Assembly (NCBI GenBank): GCA_000226015.1 | Contig: JH152979.1 | Coordinates: 195,520-226,319 of the forward strand | DNA from: Mnemiopsis leidyi | Lineage: Eukaryota; Ctenophora; Tentaculata; Lobata; Bolinopsidae | Direction: 5' to 3' | DNA length: 30,800 nt | Shown here: piece by piece, positions 12,301 through 22,135 of the stretch | Numbering within the stretch: position 1 is the stretch's first letter | How the letters are laid out: each line of letters starts with the position of its first letter | Position numbers and translations under genes: made by a program | The notes under the pieces: model-generated | Told to the model about the DNA's origin: nothing | Database searches by the model: none | Seen by the model: the letters and a program-made list of their open reading frames with translations, nothing else

Positions 12301-14177
12301 AAGAATACGAGAAGCAGCTAAAACTAGAGCGAATGCCGTTCCCATGTGATTGTACGATGGCAGATAAGTGTTCTGCTGAAAGTTCCTGTATTAACAGAGT
12401 GCTTCTTACCGAGTGTCCGACTGGTTAGTTGTCGCATAACATTGGGGACATATTGCGATGCATCTAGAACGTATCCTGACCGATTCATTGTTGTTGATTG
12501 AAAACATTCTATTTAAGCTTAGTCGAAATGAATCCTACAAGTAACCTTCAACCATTAACAGGGTGTAGATGGGGTGACGAATGCGAAAACCAGCGGTTCC
12601 AAAGGAGACAATACCCTAGCACCAAGCTGGTCAAGACGGAGGGTCGAGGATGGGGTCTGGTGGTAAATGAGGATGTCACTCAAGGTACTCTTGTTCATGA
12701 GTACGTTGGAGAGATCATAGACGAGCAGGAGGTTCAGAACAGACTACAGAATTACCAAGCTAGCGGAATAACTGATTATTACATGGTATGCTGGGGTTTT
12801 TTTACTTAATTCTTTGATATATTGATATAATCAGTTTTATACGAAATTTATCATATCCATATATGTATATTGATAGTTAAAACAGCCCAATAGTAATGTT
12901 TATCACTCGTAGCTAACGGTGGAGAATTCACGGATAATAGATGCAAAGCCAAAGGCGAACAACGCGAGATTCATGAATCACAGCTGTGACCCCAACTGTG
13001 AAACTCAAAAATGGAATGTTCTTGGCCTTACCTGCATCGGACTTTTTGCGAAGTAAGTGTTTGGATATCGGTATCAGGACTTATCAATCTCCAAGGATTG
13101 GATAATGTTCATATCTTTCTTAAATAACCATGCTTCAATGAATCGAGGAAGTGCATTTACTGTTGAATTTTAAGCTAAAATGTGGACTATAGGATTCTAT
13201 TTAAAGATCTATAGCCTATGTTGGCATCATTTGAGTCAATAGTGCAGCAATGCTAGTCTAATATAGTTTTGGGTAAGGCACTGACCATGACCATAACAAC
13301 CTTGAATTTGCTCCTTGATCATTGGCCAAAAACTTGACCATGACCACAGTAATATCAAAACTATTTCATCTCACCCCCACCAATTTTGTGGCTTAAACAT
13401 TTAACGCCAGTTTTATGTCTTCCCTATTATTGTTTCCGCTCAGGTGCGACATCAAAGCAGGAGAAGAGCTGACATTTGACTATCAGTTCGATACTCGGGG
13501 CCAGGAGAAGAAGGCATGTCTATGTGGATCTGCTAACTGTTCGGGATTTCTGGGTGTTCCTGCCAAGAAAATAATAGAACCGACAAATAAGGAAACTAAG
13601 AAGAAGCCTAAGAAGAAACGACGAAAGGTATGCAACCGGCTTTAAGATATCGCAATTTTTCCTCAAATGATTTAGGGTGGTGGTAATTGCAAATGCCGAT
13701 GTTTCTTGGGTTCACATTTTTTTATAAGAAAAATGTATTTTGTTGTTTAACGTTTCATGCCTTGTAGGCGATTTCGGTATCAAAAAGATGGAATATGAGT
13801 ATTTTGAATCGGCTAAATTTCAGAAACCGGCTGTAGCGGCTAAGTCAAGCAGCTCTTTACATTCCGAAAAATCTTCGACAGAGGATAAATCAGGCGAAAC
13901 GATTGCAGAGCCAGAACATTCCACCGTGAAGAGTAAAGCGCCCATGAAAGGAGGTAAATCTGCAAAGAAAACAGTCGGTTTACCTGTAAGGAGCAATCGG
14001 AAAGTACCTGTTAAGGGCGTCAAGTCATCGACTAAAAGTGTGCTGAAAAACACAATCTTATCCAAGAGGAGGACCAAGGCAGAGGAGAATGACATTGAGG
14101 ACGATTTGCAGAAAATAAACGCTATTGTTAGGGATGTTAATGACGGGGAAAGTGGAAGCAGTCAGCCAGAAAAATAA
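6306..14177 (+). CDS. NSD: NSD-family histone H3K36 methyltransferase (PWWP-HMG-PHD-PWWP-AWS-SET), 13 exons
   Basis: A nuclear enzyme expected to methylate histone H3 Lys36. Exons: 6306-9636, 9779-9890, 10055-10184, 10323-10498, 10779-11020, 11163-11250, 11708-11907, 12028-12149, 12237-12423, 12562-12785, 12913-13052, 13444-13627, 13824-14177. All phases agree, giving about 1829 residues. In order: a PWWP (about 44-115; [17 protein letters not shown]), a long Lys/Ser-rich disordered region, an HMG-box-like segment (about 949-1010), a Cys/His PHD cluster (about 1103-1350; e.g. [21 protein letters not shown], and the CFQC...[13 protein letters not shown] finger), PWWP2 (from 1349; GAYRWWPCQV), AWS (about 1505-1545), SET ([23 protein letters not shown] at 12967-12987; ELTFDY) and post-SET ([13 protein letters not shown]). 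Catalytic motifs are intact. The C-terminal PHD5/C5HCH of vertebrate NSDs is absent; a basic tail follows. The first exon may extend left to an acceptor at 6272 or 6297. The last exon has an alternative start (see findings). Confidence 0.94.
13268..13400. repeat. possible dispersed repeat in an NSD intron
   Basis: The intron 13053-13443 contains repeated words of the type CTTGACCATGACC and a C-rich then AATTTT stretch. This resembles the first 85 bases of the window (TTGACCATGAC followed by a C run and AAATTT). It is probably a diverged interspersed repeat shared by two introns. I did not align the copies. Confidence 0.3.
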
Positions 14178-15089
14178 TCATCAGCGGACCGAGCAAAAGT
14201 CACAGTTTTCTGTTTTAGTCTCACTACGTGTTTATTTTCCAGTTTCTATGGTCCAAGATAGTACACGTGAATTTGAATATAGTTCCAGATTTATAGAATT
14301 ACTTATTGCGATTTCATTTATGATAATATATACAACATAAACACAATTCTATATCAAGTTATTACTTTTACGATATTTGGTATTTGATTTAAGCGGACAC
14401 ACATATTTCTAAATGCCAAAATATGATAAATGAATTGAAATTCAGAAATTACTGTAATCTGTAGAAGATGTGCATGTAGGTTATATGCTTGTTTTAACAC
14501 GGAATGCTATCTGTCTGACTTATCTCCTGATTAAGCTAGATTAAAGATTTGTCGATGAGTAAAATTTTCATTTTTTTGCAACATGGCTGTCGACTGTTGA
14601 GTATCTTCGTATGTTTTTTTATAGATTGGAATTAATTTGAAAATTGTTAGGCTCATGTTTGCAACGTAGCAAACGTTGATATAGCGGCTGTGTGGATATG
14701 ATAGGGTGTTTCAGTATATTATATACCTACTTGTACAGGACCAGGATTTGAAACGTTTGATAATCTACGACCTGTTTTGTTTTTAGTTAAGTTACGATAT
14801 TCCTATCGTCTGGATAGCGATTGTAAAAACTTAGTTTCCTCTTTAATTGACAATTGTATTGAACGGTTTATTTAGATCAATTTGAGCTGTTAAATCTTGA
14901 ATCCTACGTTTCATTTTTAGCGTAAATTATTATTTTTAACATTATAGTATCACCGATAGGTGTGATGAACTTCATTAACTTCTACAATTCATTATTAGAC
15001 CAGTGTATTTTTTCTCCCACGAGAAGCGGATGAGGATCTTACACGTCGCGTACAACCAGGGTCCAGGGTGCTCCTCTGGAACCATGTAA
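14178..15089 (+). other. NSD 3' UTR and flank
   Basis: AT-rich non-coding DNA after the NSD stop. An ATTAAA hexamer at 14540-14545 is a possible but weak polyadenylation signal. I see no other gene. Confidence 0.5.
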
Positions 15090-15286
15090 GGGGTCGTTCA
15101 CATATGACGTCATCACCTAGGGGGAGGGGGTTTCCAAATGATGACGATTGATGACGAGGGGGATTTGGCCGATGATGACGTCTTTAAAAATTTTTTAGGA
15201 TTTATAGGATCTTTTTGAAGATTTTTCATTTCTTTTGAAAATTTTTATCAGAATTTTACAAAATTTGAAAGAAATTTTTCAAATTG

Positions 15287-15597
15287 CTAGTTGATGATAA
15301 ACTTTCGGCAGAACAGATCCAATTTGAAATTAACAACCTAAGATCTCTTTCACATGAGCGTTTAGGACGCAAAAAAAACAATTGAATGAAAAACTAAAGG
15401 CTAATATCGTTCAAGACATAAGAAGCAGACTCGTAACATCAGCTTGTTTTGATTTTGAAGCTGCTGTTAATTCTCAGAATCTAACACTAAACAACTTTTC
15501 AAATCTGATCGAGGAAGCACAGAAGCAGGTCGACAAGCTCACCGCTCTGAACGAGAAAGTCTGGCCCCCAGCAAATGCAGCATCAGACACAACACCA
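15287..15597 (+). pseudogene. frameshifted coding remnant inside the transposon
   Basis: From 15287 one frame reads LVDDKLSAEQIQFEINNL... for about 30 codons, up to a run of eight A at 15371-15378. After the run the adjacent frame stays open to the gap, with a Leu/Lys/Gln-rich, helix-like sequence (QLNEKLKANIVQDIRSRL and onward). A single-base change in the A run would separate the two halves. An acceptor-like ctag precedes the first half. No protein family is recognised. It may be a captured host exon, a transposon gene remnant or an assembly artefact beside the gap. Confidence 0.4.
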
Positions 15598-15607
15598 NNN
15601 NNNNNNN
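15598..15607. other. assembly gap (10 N)
   Basis: Ten Ns flanked by coding-like sequence on the left and a poly-G run on the right. The true gap size is unknown, and the join may be wrong because such elements are repetitive. Confidence 0.95.
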
Positions 15608-15782
15608 ATCAAAGTTTTTTTGTACATGAAGTAAGGGGGGGGGGGGGGGGGGGGGTCCGACTGTGATGATTTCATTATGGTATTAACCTCTGGGGATTTT
15701 GTCAGAGGGGGGGGGGGGGGGGGGGGTAAAAATTACCGAAAATTTGCTGACGTCATAATATGTGAACGTCCCCTAACGGGTT

Positions 15783-16021
15783 CTACATCGGTTCTGTCCC
15801 TCTGTAACAAAACGAATTATGCAAAGTTCTATATCTGTCCCGTGATGTACTGACGCTTTGCTTTCCATACCATCTATTCCTAAAGAAGACGTCAGATAGT
15901 CTGTCGCAGTTTCCTAGTTTCGTACTAACTCTGGTGTATCTCTCAGTCTCAAGCTCTTTCAATTTCATGTCTTTCCTGAGCTTTGCTGGATTTACTTTAA
16001 GTTCATCGTCATACGGTTTAA
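15783..16021 (-). CDS. candidate minus-strand exon or small ORF, unknown
   Basis: On the minus strand a frame is open from an acceptor-like AG (16023-16022) down to a stop at 15783-15785. It reads KPYDDELKVNPAKLRKDMKL and continues with Lys/Glu/Arg-rich, helix-prone sequence. The only in-frame internal ATG near the start is at 15968. The composition looks protein-like, but the length (about 78 codons) could arise by chance. The region lies between the transposon and the start of the plus-strand gene at 16083. It could be a divergent small gene, an exon remnant, or nothing. Confidence 0.27.
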
Positions 16022-16082
16022 CTTAATATTCAAAGCCGTGTAAACAGTTTATCTTAAAGGATATCATACACACGCAGCTGCG

Positions 16083-17631
16083 ATGAATGTAATGACTCAT
16101 TATAATCGGACTCAGGCAGTAGAAACTTTCCAAACAAAAACTGGTCCCCTGATGCAGGGTCAAGCTAAAAGAAATTCTGTGCCCTTAAATCCCACTTTTG
16201 GTCCTGGAGATACTGGTCGTACTCACACAGTCGGAGGACGAAGGCTCCCGTACAAGTTCGACAGTAATTTTCATCGGTTTTCTGCACAACCAGCCTTGGC
16301 CTTGCAGAAGTATCCAGGAAATTTCAGGGAGATCAGCAGGGCTCCTTCCAGTGGTACATACGTTGTGAGCAGCCCAGTTAATCAGACTCAGCCCATCTTT
16401 GTAGACCAGCTGGTCTATTCAAACAATAACTCAACTCAACGACAACGGGAAGTAGGGCCAGAAGCAAGGTCAAATTTTACCTCTGCTGATGTTTCTTATA
16501 ACCACCTCAATACTAAAAGTTGCAGGGAGTTTAACTTGAAGGAGAACGCGAGTCGGGTAACACCTCGACAAGAGAACTCCCTGGTCTCACCCCAGTCAAG
16601 TAAAATCGTCCGCAGTTCAGATAACGGAAGCTCTTTGTATTCTGCAATTGATCACTGGACAAATTATGAGAGTGGAAACATGAACAGGACCACATCTGAA
16701 TCTTTGAACTCAAGGAGAGGTTGTCGGAGAATTCCACCGAGTTCCAGGTGGATCTTTTTGAAATTTTGATACTATTACTATTAGCATATCGATATGCTTC
16801 TTTTTAGCTTTTAGCCCTCGGCCCTTTTTGGGATAAGATAATTTTAGGTGTTGTCGTTCAGTTTCACGTTGTCTGGCCAGCTTGTCCGGTACTTTCAACT
16901 TTGTCCGATCGTCCGACCCTCATTCGAGAATCGAAGCGAATAAAATGTCAGGAAGGTGTGCACTGCGGGTGCTTTACGACTACAACTGGCCAGCCAATAG
17001 CTTGCTGAGCTGCCGGCCATTTTCAAAGAAATTTATAATTATTCATTACTGATAGTGATATCCCCCGTACTCTTCAGTAAACAATTGTTTGAGGAAGAAG
17101 AGATAAACGAGATATTTATGATCCCTGACAGACCTCCATTCGAAGTTCCTAAAGTAGAACATCCTAAGGTTTCAAAATCATATTAATATTTCGAACTTTC
17201 AAATTTTGCAATCGTTTTACTATCCATCTGCGTGAGGCAAGTGACACGATTTTGCAGTAATATAGAGTTAAACCCAATTAAATAGTTTTGGTTCTTCTTC
17301 CAATATCCATACAGTAGTACTAGTAGCACAAACATGAGTGTGTTAACGCTACAGCTAGAAGGAGAATGTCTCAACTCTCAATGTTTTCTTCCAGGTTCTG
17401 AAGATACATATGTTAGACAAAATGCGAGAGGGAAGATCCAAGGTTGCACTGTTTTCAAACACCAAGACAGAGGAAGATATCCCTGTCAAAATAAGATCTG
17501 ACTTCGAACCAAAGAAGCTGGAATTTGATCAGACTAATGATAACATACTGGACGTCGTTAAACTGAAAAACAATCTCGATAACGTGTATTCTCGACTTCA
17601 AGAGCTTTCTCAATACGTTGATTTGAACTGA
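16083..17631 (+). CDS. unrecognised 330-aa protein, 3 exons
   Basis: Exons are 16083-16747, 17078-17168 and 17395-17631, with acceptors tcttcag and ttccag and matching phases (2, then 0); the first donor (gtggat) is weak. The first exon encodes a Ser/Asn/Arg-rich, probably disordered region of about 221 residues without domains I know. The second exon is short and acidic (KQLFEEEEINEIFMIPDRPP). The third ends in a charged, helix-like stretch (DVVKLKNNLDNVYSRLQELS) that could form a coiled coil. There is no signal peptide and no membrane segment. The start is the first ATG of the open frame; a second in-frame ATG lies three codons on. An AATAAA follows at 17933. I do not recognise the family. 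Confidence 0.68.
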
Positions 17632-17932
17632 TGGGGTCAACACCAAACACAAGCTTCTATATCATCTTGTAATAGATTTGCCTAGAACTAAAAGCCTATG
17701 TTTTCTCCAAACTAGGGCAATGCAGTTTCAGGATATGTAAAATGAAGAATCCTCGTCAAATTTTCAGTTAGCACAGTCCAGAATAAGATGGATTAGATAA
17801 ATTGGTGGGTGGCGACATCCCTGATTCTCACGTGACAATATTCAGAGTCCGATTCATTTTTTCCAAGTTTGTTATCGACGCATGCCCTGAATCTATTTTT
17901 TTCTAACAAAAACTCAATTTTCATACGTTTGA

Positions 17933-17938
17933 AATAAA
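17933..17938 (+). terminator. polyadenylation signal AATAAA
   Basis: A canonical hexamer about 300 bases after the stop codon at 17631, on the coding strand. Confidence 0.5.
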
Positions 17939-19033
17939 GGATTTGTACTAATAGACACGTTATACATTCGTAGCACTACACATGTTACTAGCGGAGAAAA
18001 ACAAATCTAGGTAAATGGCCCTTCAGCTAAAAACGACGAGCAGTTTCGTTCAACTTTTCATCAATAGAATCTTAATTTGCTTCCATTCCACAAAAACCTT
18101 ACAATTATTTAGTTAAGAAATTAAAAAATACAAAATTATAATATAGCATTCCAAAGACGTTAAATCCATATCAATTCAATTAATCTCTACGAAAATTCAC
18201 AAGAAACGAAACTCAGAAAACTCTATTTACTTTTTACACAAGACATATTTTGGATCGCCGAAGAAATCACTGAAAGCACAGTTTTGAAGTCGCTACATCG
18301 TATTCGCAAAACTATAAATACTTGAAAGTGAAATTGGGAGACTATAAATATTCAAGGCTAGCTCGATGAACCTTCAGCAAACTTCGGCAATCAAATCAAA
18401 AGCCCTCAATGCTTTACAACGATCGACAGTATGTCTCAAAATAACATAGCCTTTTAAGTAGGTTCTGCATTTAACCAAATTTGAATTAAATCTACGCAAA
18501 TGAATTCATAGCAATTATTACACATATGTCACATAACCAACCCCGCAAGTTAGGATTTACCGAGACAAACAGCAGAAACTGCCTTATTTCATAACAATAG
18601 CGTTAATATACTGATAGCACCATTTAAGTTACACTGTAGTTGAATTACGACACTTACTTTACGCAAGATTCAAGGACGACATTTAGCGGTTTTAACGCTT
18701 ATCTTTAGGCAAAGTGACCAAAACTTATTATCATTATTGGTTTACCAAAAACTTATTAACATGTAACATTAAATTTCTAGCGTTTTCATTTTTCATGCAA
18801 TAAATATCGCATTCCACATCATTGGAACTACACAGTGTGCCGAATTAGCTTTACCTTTGACATCATCAAAGGCAATCTTTTAGTCTATCAAGCAGAGCAC
18901 TGAATTTGCATTGTAGTATGTAAGGTGACCTGGAAGGTTTTCCCCTTTTCATGATGATAAAGTTTAATATCCAACATCAGATAGAGGACGTTACTTGATT
19001 TGTTTGATGTAGCCAGGTACAATAATTGCAGTC

Positions 19034-19039
19034 TTTATT
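19034..19039 (-). terminator. polyadenylation signal AATAAA (minus strand)
   Basis: TTTATT on the + strand, which is AATAAA on the minus strand, about 150 bases downstream of the GOLD gene stop codon at 19189-19187. Confidence 0.5.
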
Positions 19040-19186
19040 TGCCGTAACTGCGCAGGATTTATACACCTATGTGATGATGGCTAAAAATGACCTACACTGA
19101 GGCGTAGCTCAACTGAAAGTTCCACAAAACAACCCAGAATAGAAGGCGCAGTGCGACGTTGCGCACAAACGTTATATTATTTTGGA

Positions 19187-21345
19187 TCAAATGTCATGAA
19201 TGTTGTTGGTTGATGAGTGTTGGGCCACGTCAAAGTATACGGTAGCCGCATCGTCCACATGGTTCTGTGTAATAACTGTCACGACGTTCCGCTCGTCGCT
19301 GCTCTCACAGAGTGTGTTCTCGTTCGCATCGCTCCCCGAACTGAGGTGGGAGGAGTTGCTCTCTTCGACCTCTTCCAGGGCCGGGTACGCTGCACTGTGC
19401 TGGAAACTGATGATACCGTGTGGGAACTCGGACGTGCATATTTCTGTTTGGGTGCTGATTCGATAGTAGAGATCTTTGGCAAAGAACCTGAGAGGTATCA
19501 TAATGAAACGACGATTAGTTTTCAGATACAAGACAATAATAGTCTAAAAATAGAAATGTACGATAAGGAAGAATACATTTCAGGTAAGTCGTACCGTGAG
19601 TAAGAATTGTCCCAAGTCATGACATAAACACCGTCAGTAACAGCTTCATGACTTCCAAATATAGGCGAGATATTGGACTTCACTTTGAAAATGGGAAGAA
19701 TAGGTATTACCCCGTAACCCGAAGTTATTGAATCCTGTGAATAATTGAATTTAGATTGCAAAAATGTTAATCCAGGTTGCTTTCATGGAATAACTACACA
19801 CACACACTGAAATACTTTAAACTTCTTCTGATTACTTAATTTTGTAGACAACTTAAATTTAAAATACTACTCTACGGAAACTAACCACATCAGTCAATTC
19901 ACCATCTTCACATTTCTTTTCTTCTACAACGGAACATTCAAATAGAATTCCTGAAATAAATTCAAAGTTAGTTTTTGGCCTGTGAGAGACGGGTACCACC
20001 GCGACAAACGAGTATACAGGTGTAAAATTTTGAATTTGGTTTAGAGCGATCTCAATTTAAAATGCAATTTGGAATTCCGAATTTGTAACGTTTTGTTGTA
20101 ACCACAAGCGTGGTATCAATAATTAGAAGCATGTTTTAAGATAAATCAATCGCTCGGCTAGCTAACTTATGAATATTTTCCTCGTCATGGAAGCATGCAC
20201 ACATTATTAACTTGACAGTAAGCAATCAAAACACAAGTAAACATTGCGCGCGAAACCGAGCTTATATTGCTTGGCTAGCTTAACACGCGCGCGCCGCGCG
20301 CAAGTGATACAGACAACGATAACAATTAAACACTTTAATTATTAAAGGAACATTTTGACAATGATGTGCTTTTTCAAACCGAGCCGCGCACAATGCGCGG
20401 GCCCGAAATATTAGCTTCCAGGTTCTGAGACGTTAAATCATCGGACAACCTATCGGACATGCCCTTTCCTTAGTAAATAAACATCATTTTTAACACATGG
20501 AGCAGACAAATCGATTCACAAAAATAACATCACATTACATCAACATGAGAGTCCCAAAAATGCCGGCTTTTTTGAGGTGCGATAAATTTGAGCCCGTGAG
20601 ATAGCGAGAATTGACAAGCAAGCAGTGGACTTCCGTGATTGCTCAAATTTTAGACAACTACTCAAGTTTCAAAACTTGGAAGAAACACTTCGACTTTGGC
20701 GTGACGAATAAAAACATTCCAGCTTTATTAGTTTAAGTTGGCTTGATGCCGAACAGAGACAAGCCTCAGTGTACGCAAGAAGTGTAAACCAGCTAGTAAT
20801 TCATAACATCACATACAACTTAGTTGATATTTCAATGTTAAAGAACACGTACCAAATCCTATGTCTCGTTTCAATGTAGCGAACTCCCAAGTAATCACGT
20901 CTCCCGCCTTGACACTGAAGTGAACAACATGCGAGGATTTTGACCTGAAGTGAAACTGATTTTAGAAAAGAATACCTACCTTTACTGTTCTACAGGACGA
21001 AAGAGCAAGATTTTCTGGTACAGCCAACTTTGACTGAGACTAGGTTACTATTTAAAAACCTACCCGACTTTGACTGAGACTAGGTTACTATTTAAAAACC
21101 TACCCGACTTTGACTGAGACTAGGTTACTATTTAAAAACCTACCCGACTTTGACTGAGACTAGGTTACTATTTAAAACTTACCCGACTTTGACTGAGACT
21201 AGGTTACTATTTAAAACTTACCCGACTTTGACTGAGACTAGGTTACTATTTAAAACTTACCCGACTTTGACTGACACTAGGTTACTATTTGTCTGCTCTT
21301 CTTGCACCTCAATCCACGTTCTACTGCTCACTAGCCCTGGGTATC
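19187..21345 (-). CDS. GOLD-domain protein, C-terminal five exons
   Basis: Minus-strand exons 21345-21261, 20944-20853, 19950-19886, 19677-19595 and 19487-19187 join in phase with GT/AG sites. The GOLD beta-sandwich is seen as VHFSVKAGDVITWEFATLKR, then DIGFG, then TDGVYVMTWDNSYSR, then FFAKDLYYRI. The WEFAT/DIGFG/DNSYS signature is shared by SEC14-like, ACBD3 and TMED8 GOLD domains, which act in membrane trafficking or lipid handling through protein or lipid contacts. After the GOLD domain comes a tail of about 90 residues rich in Ser, Glu and Asp. There is no membrane segment after it, so this is not a p24/TMED cargo receptor. No CRAL-TRIO domain was found in the window, so the subfamily is open. 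The donor of the first exon (21261) abuts a tandem array of copies of itself. The stop codon is at 19189-19187. Confidence 0.85.
19951..20852 (-). other. intron of GOLD gene, with CpG-rich block
   Basis: Intron between exons 20944-20853 and 19950-19886. It is mostly AT-rich, except at about 20245-20405, where GCGC-rich stretches occur, including a near-palindromic CGCGCGCGCCGCGCGC at about 20285-20301 and two partly similar CGAAACCGAGC / CAAACCGAGCC words. No coding content is seen. Confidence 0.5.
21027..21291 (-). repeat. tandem array of about 7 copies (39-40 bp) duplicating an exon end and its splice donor
   Basis: Seven units begin at about 21027, 21067, 21107, 21147, 21186, 21225 and 21264. 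The highest-coordinate unit is the coding 3' end of exon 21345-21261 (minus strand), differing from the others at one position (GTGTCAG against GTCTCAG). Every unit boundary carries CGGGTAAGT (three boundaries, including the annotated donor) or CGGGTAGGT (three boundaries). The first intronic codons after the donor give TAA in the exon frame. Confidence 0.9.
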
Positions 21346-22135
21346 CTGTAAAAAGTGTTAACTGTCACAACTTGAGGAAACTATTAGTAAGCATATTTTT
21401 TACATGAACGTTCAGCGAGGCATGATTGAAACATGTAAGTTGCAAAATAAGAAATAACACACCCAACATGACCTTCATAAACCTTTATGGTCCCTCACAT
21501 TAGATCATAATTCAACCAATTATGAAGACCTGGATATTGGACATTCTAGACTGAAATGTCCTATTCGTTTCACCATACACAAAATAAAATCATACGGACC
21601 CCCAGTTACAGAATTTCTATTTAAGGATTCCAGATAACTCTGACTCGATACATCTAGAATACAGAAAATACGATTTTCTAGCTGATTCCGCTGATACTTT
21701 AAGTTCATGAAACTAGAAAAGATCTGGAACTGTGATACATCAAAGAAGAAAGTTCAATTTTCCTTCCGGACAAATTAATCAACGTATCAGAGAGATGCGC
21801 TGTTATCTAATCTAACTGTTATCTGTGACGCCGCACTTCAGTACAAACTGTACACAATGTGCATTGTACACACTAAACAGCGTCACAAAGATCGAGACAG
21901 CATAATTGATACAATTATAGTCTTCGTTTATATCAGGGTGGGGTAGAATTCTAATAAGTAGAATAAGATAGCGCAGATGATAATCTTATAAGACAATTAG
22001 ATCTGGTGAGATATTGGATGAAATGTTCATCGTACAATATTCGAGAATATTCCAAAGAAAACTTCCTGTGGTAGGTGCTGCTGCAGAGTAATGTATATAA
22101 TTCATATCGGAAGTGAGGCAGCTAGTTACATCGCA
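21346..22135. other. intron sequence before the nested antisense gene
   Basis: Between GOLD exon 21345 (minus) and the candidate plus-strand start at 22136. It contains a few short open stretches with acceptor-like sites (for example after 21831) that I could not place in a consistent gene model. Otherwise nothing is seen. Confidence 0.4.

Larger units (their letters stand above)
15090..15773. mobile_element. Harbinger-like DNA transposon remnant (non-autonomous) with assembly gap
   Basis: The left end begins GGGGTCGTTCACATATGACG. The right end, read on the other strand, begins GGGGACGTTCACATATTATG and also continues into GACGTCA. The element is flanked by TAA on both sides (15087-15089 and 15774-15776), a TWA-type target duplication as known for PIF/Harbinger elements. 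No transposase is recognisable. The interior holds GATGACG-rich sequence on the left, G runs of about 20 bases near 15636-15656 and 15709-15726, ten Ns at 15598-15607, and a coding-like remnant. The family assignment is inference from the target duplication and terminal G run. Confidence 0.65.
17632..19186. other. convergent intergenic region
   Basis: AT-rich DNA between the 3' ends of the plus-strand gene ending at 17631 and the minus-strand GOLD gene ending at 19187. It holds 3' UTR sequence and candidate polyadenylation signals for both. No coding signal is seen on either strand. Confidence 0.6.

Noticed and set aside
14540..14545. ATTAAA as a firm NSD polyadenylation signal
   Set aside because: A single variant hexamer in AT-rich DNA is expected by chance; kept only as a possibility.
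19217..19603. 128-codon plus-strand frame
   Set aside because: It is antisense to the GOLD gene's last exons, whose minus-strand frame carries recognisable motifs (DNSYS, AKDLYYRI) and phase-matched splice sites.
21150..21407. Plus-strand repeat protein (TETRLLFKTYPTL units)
   Set aside because: It is the reverse strand of the 39-bp array derived from the GOLD gene exon end. Units change from 40 to 39 bp, and only the 39-bp part stays in frame.
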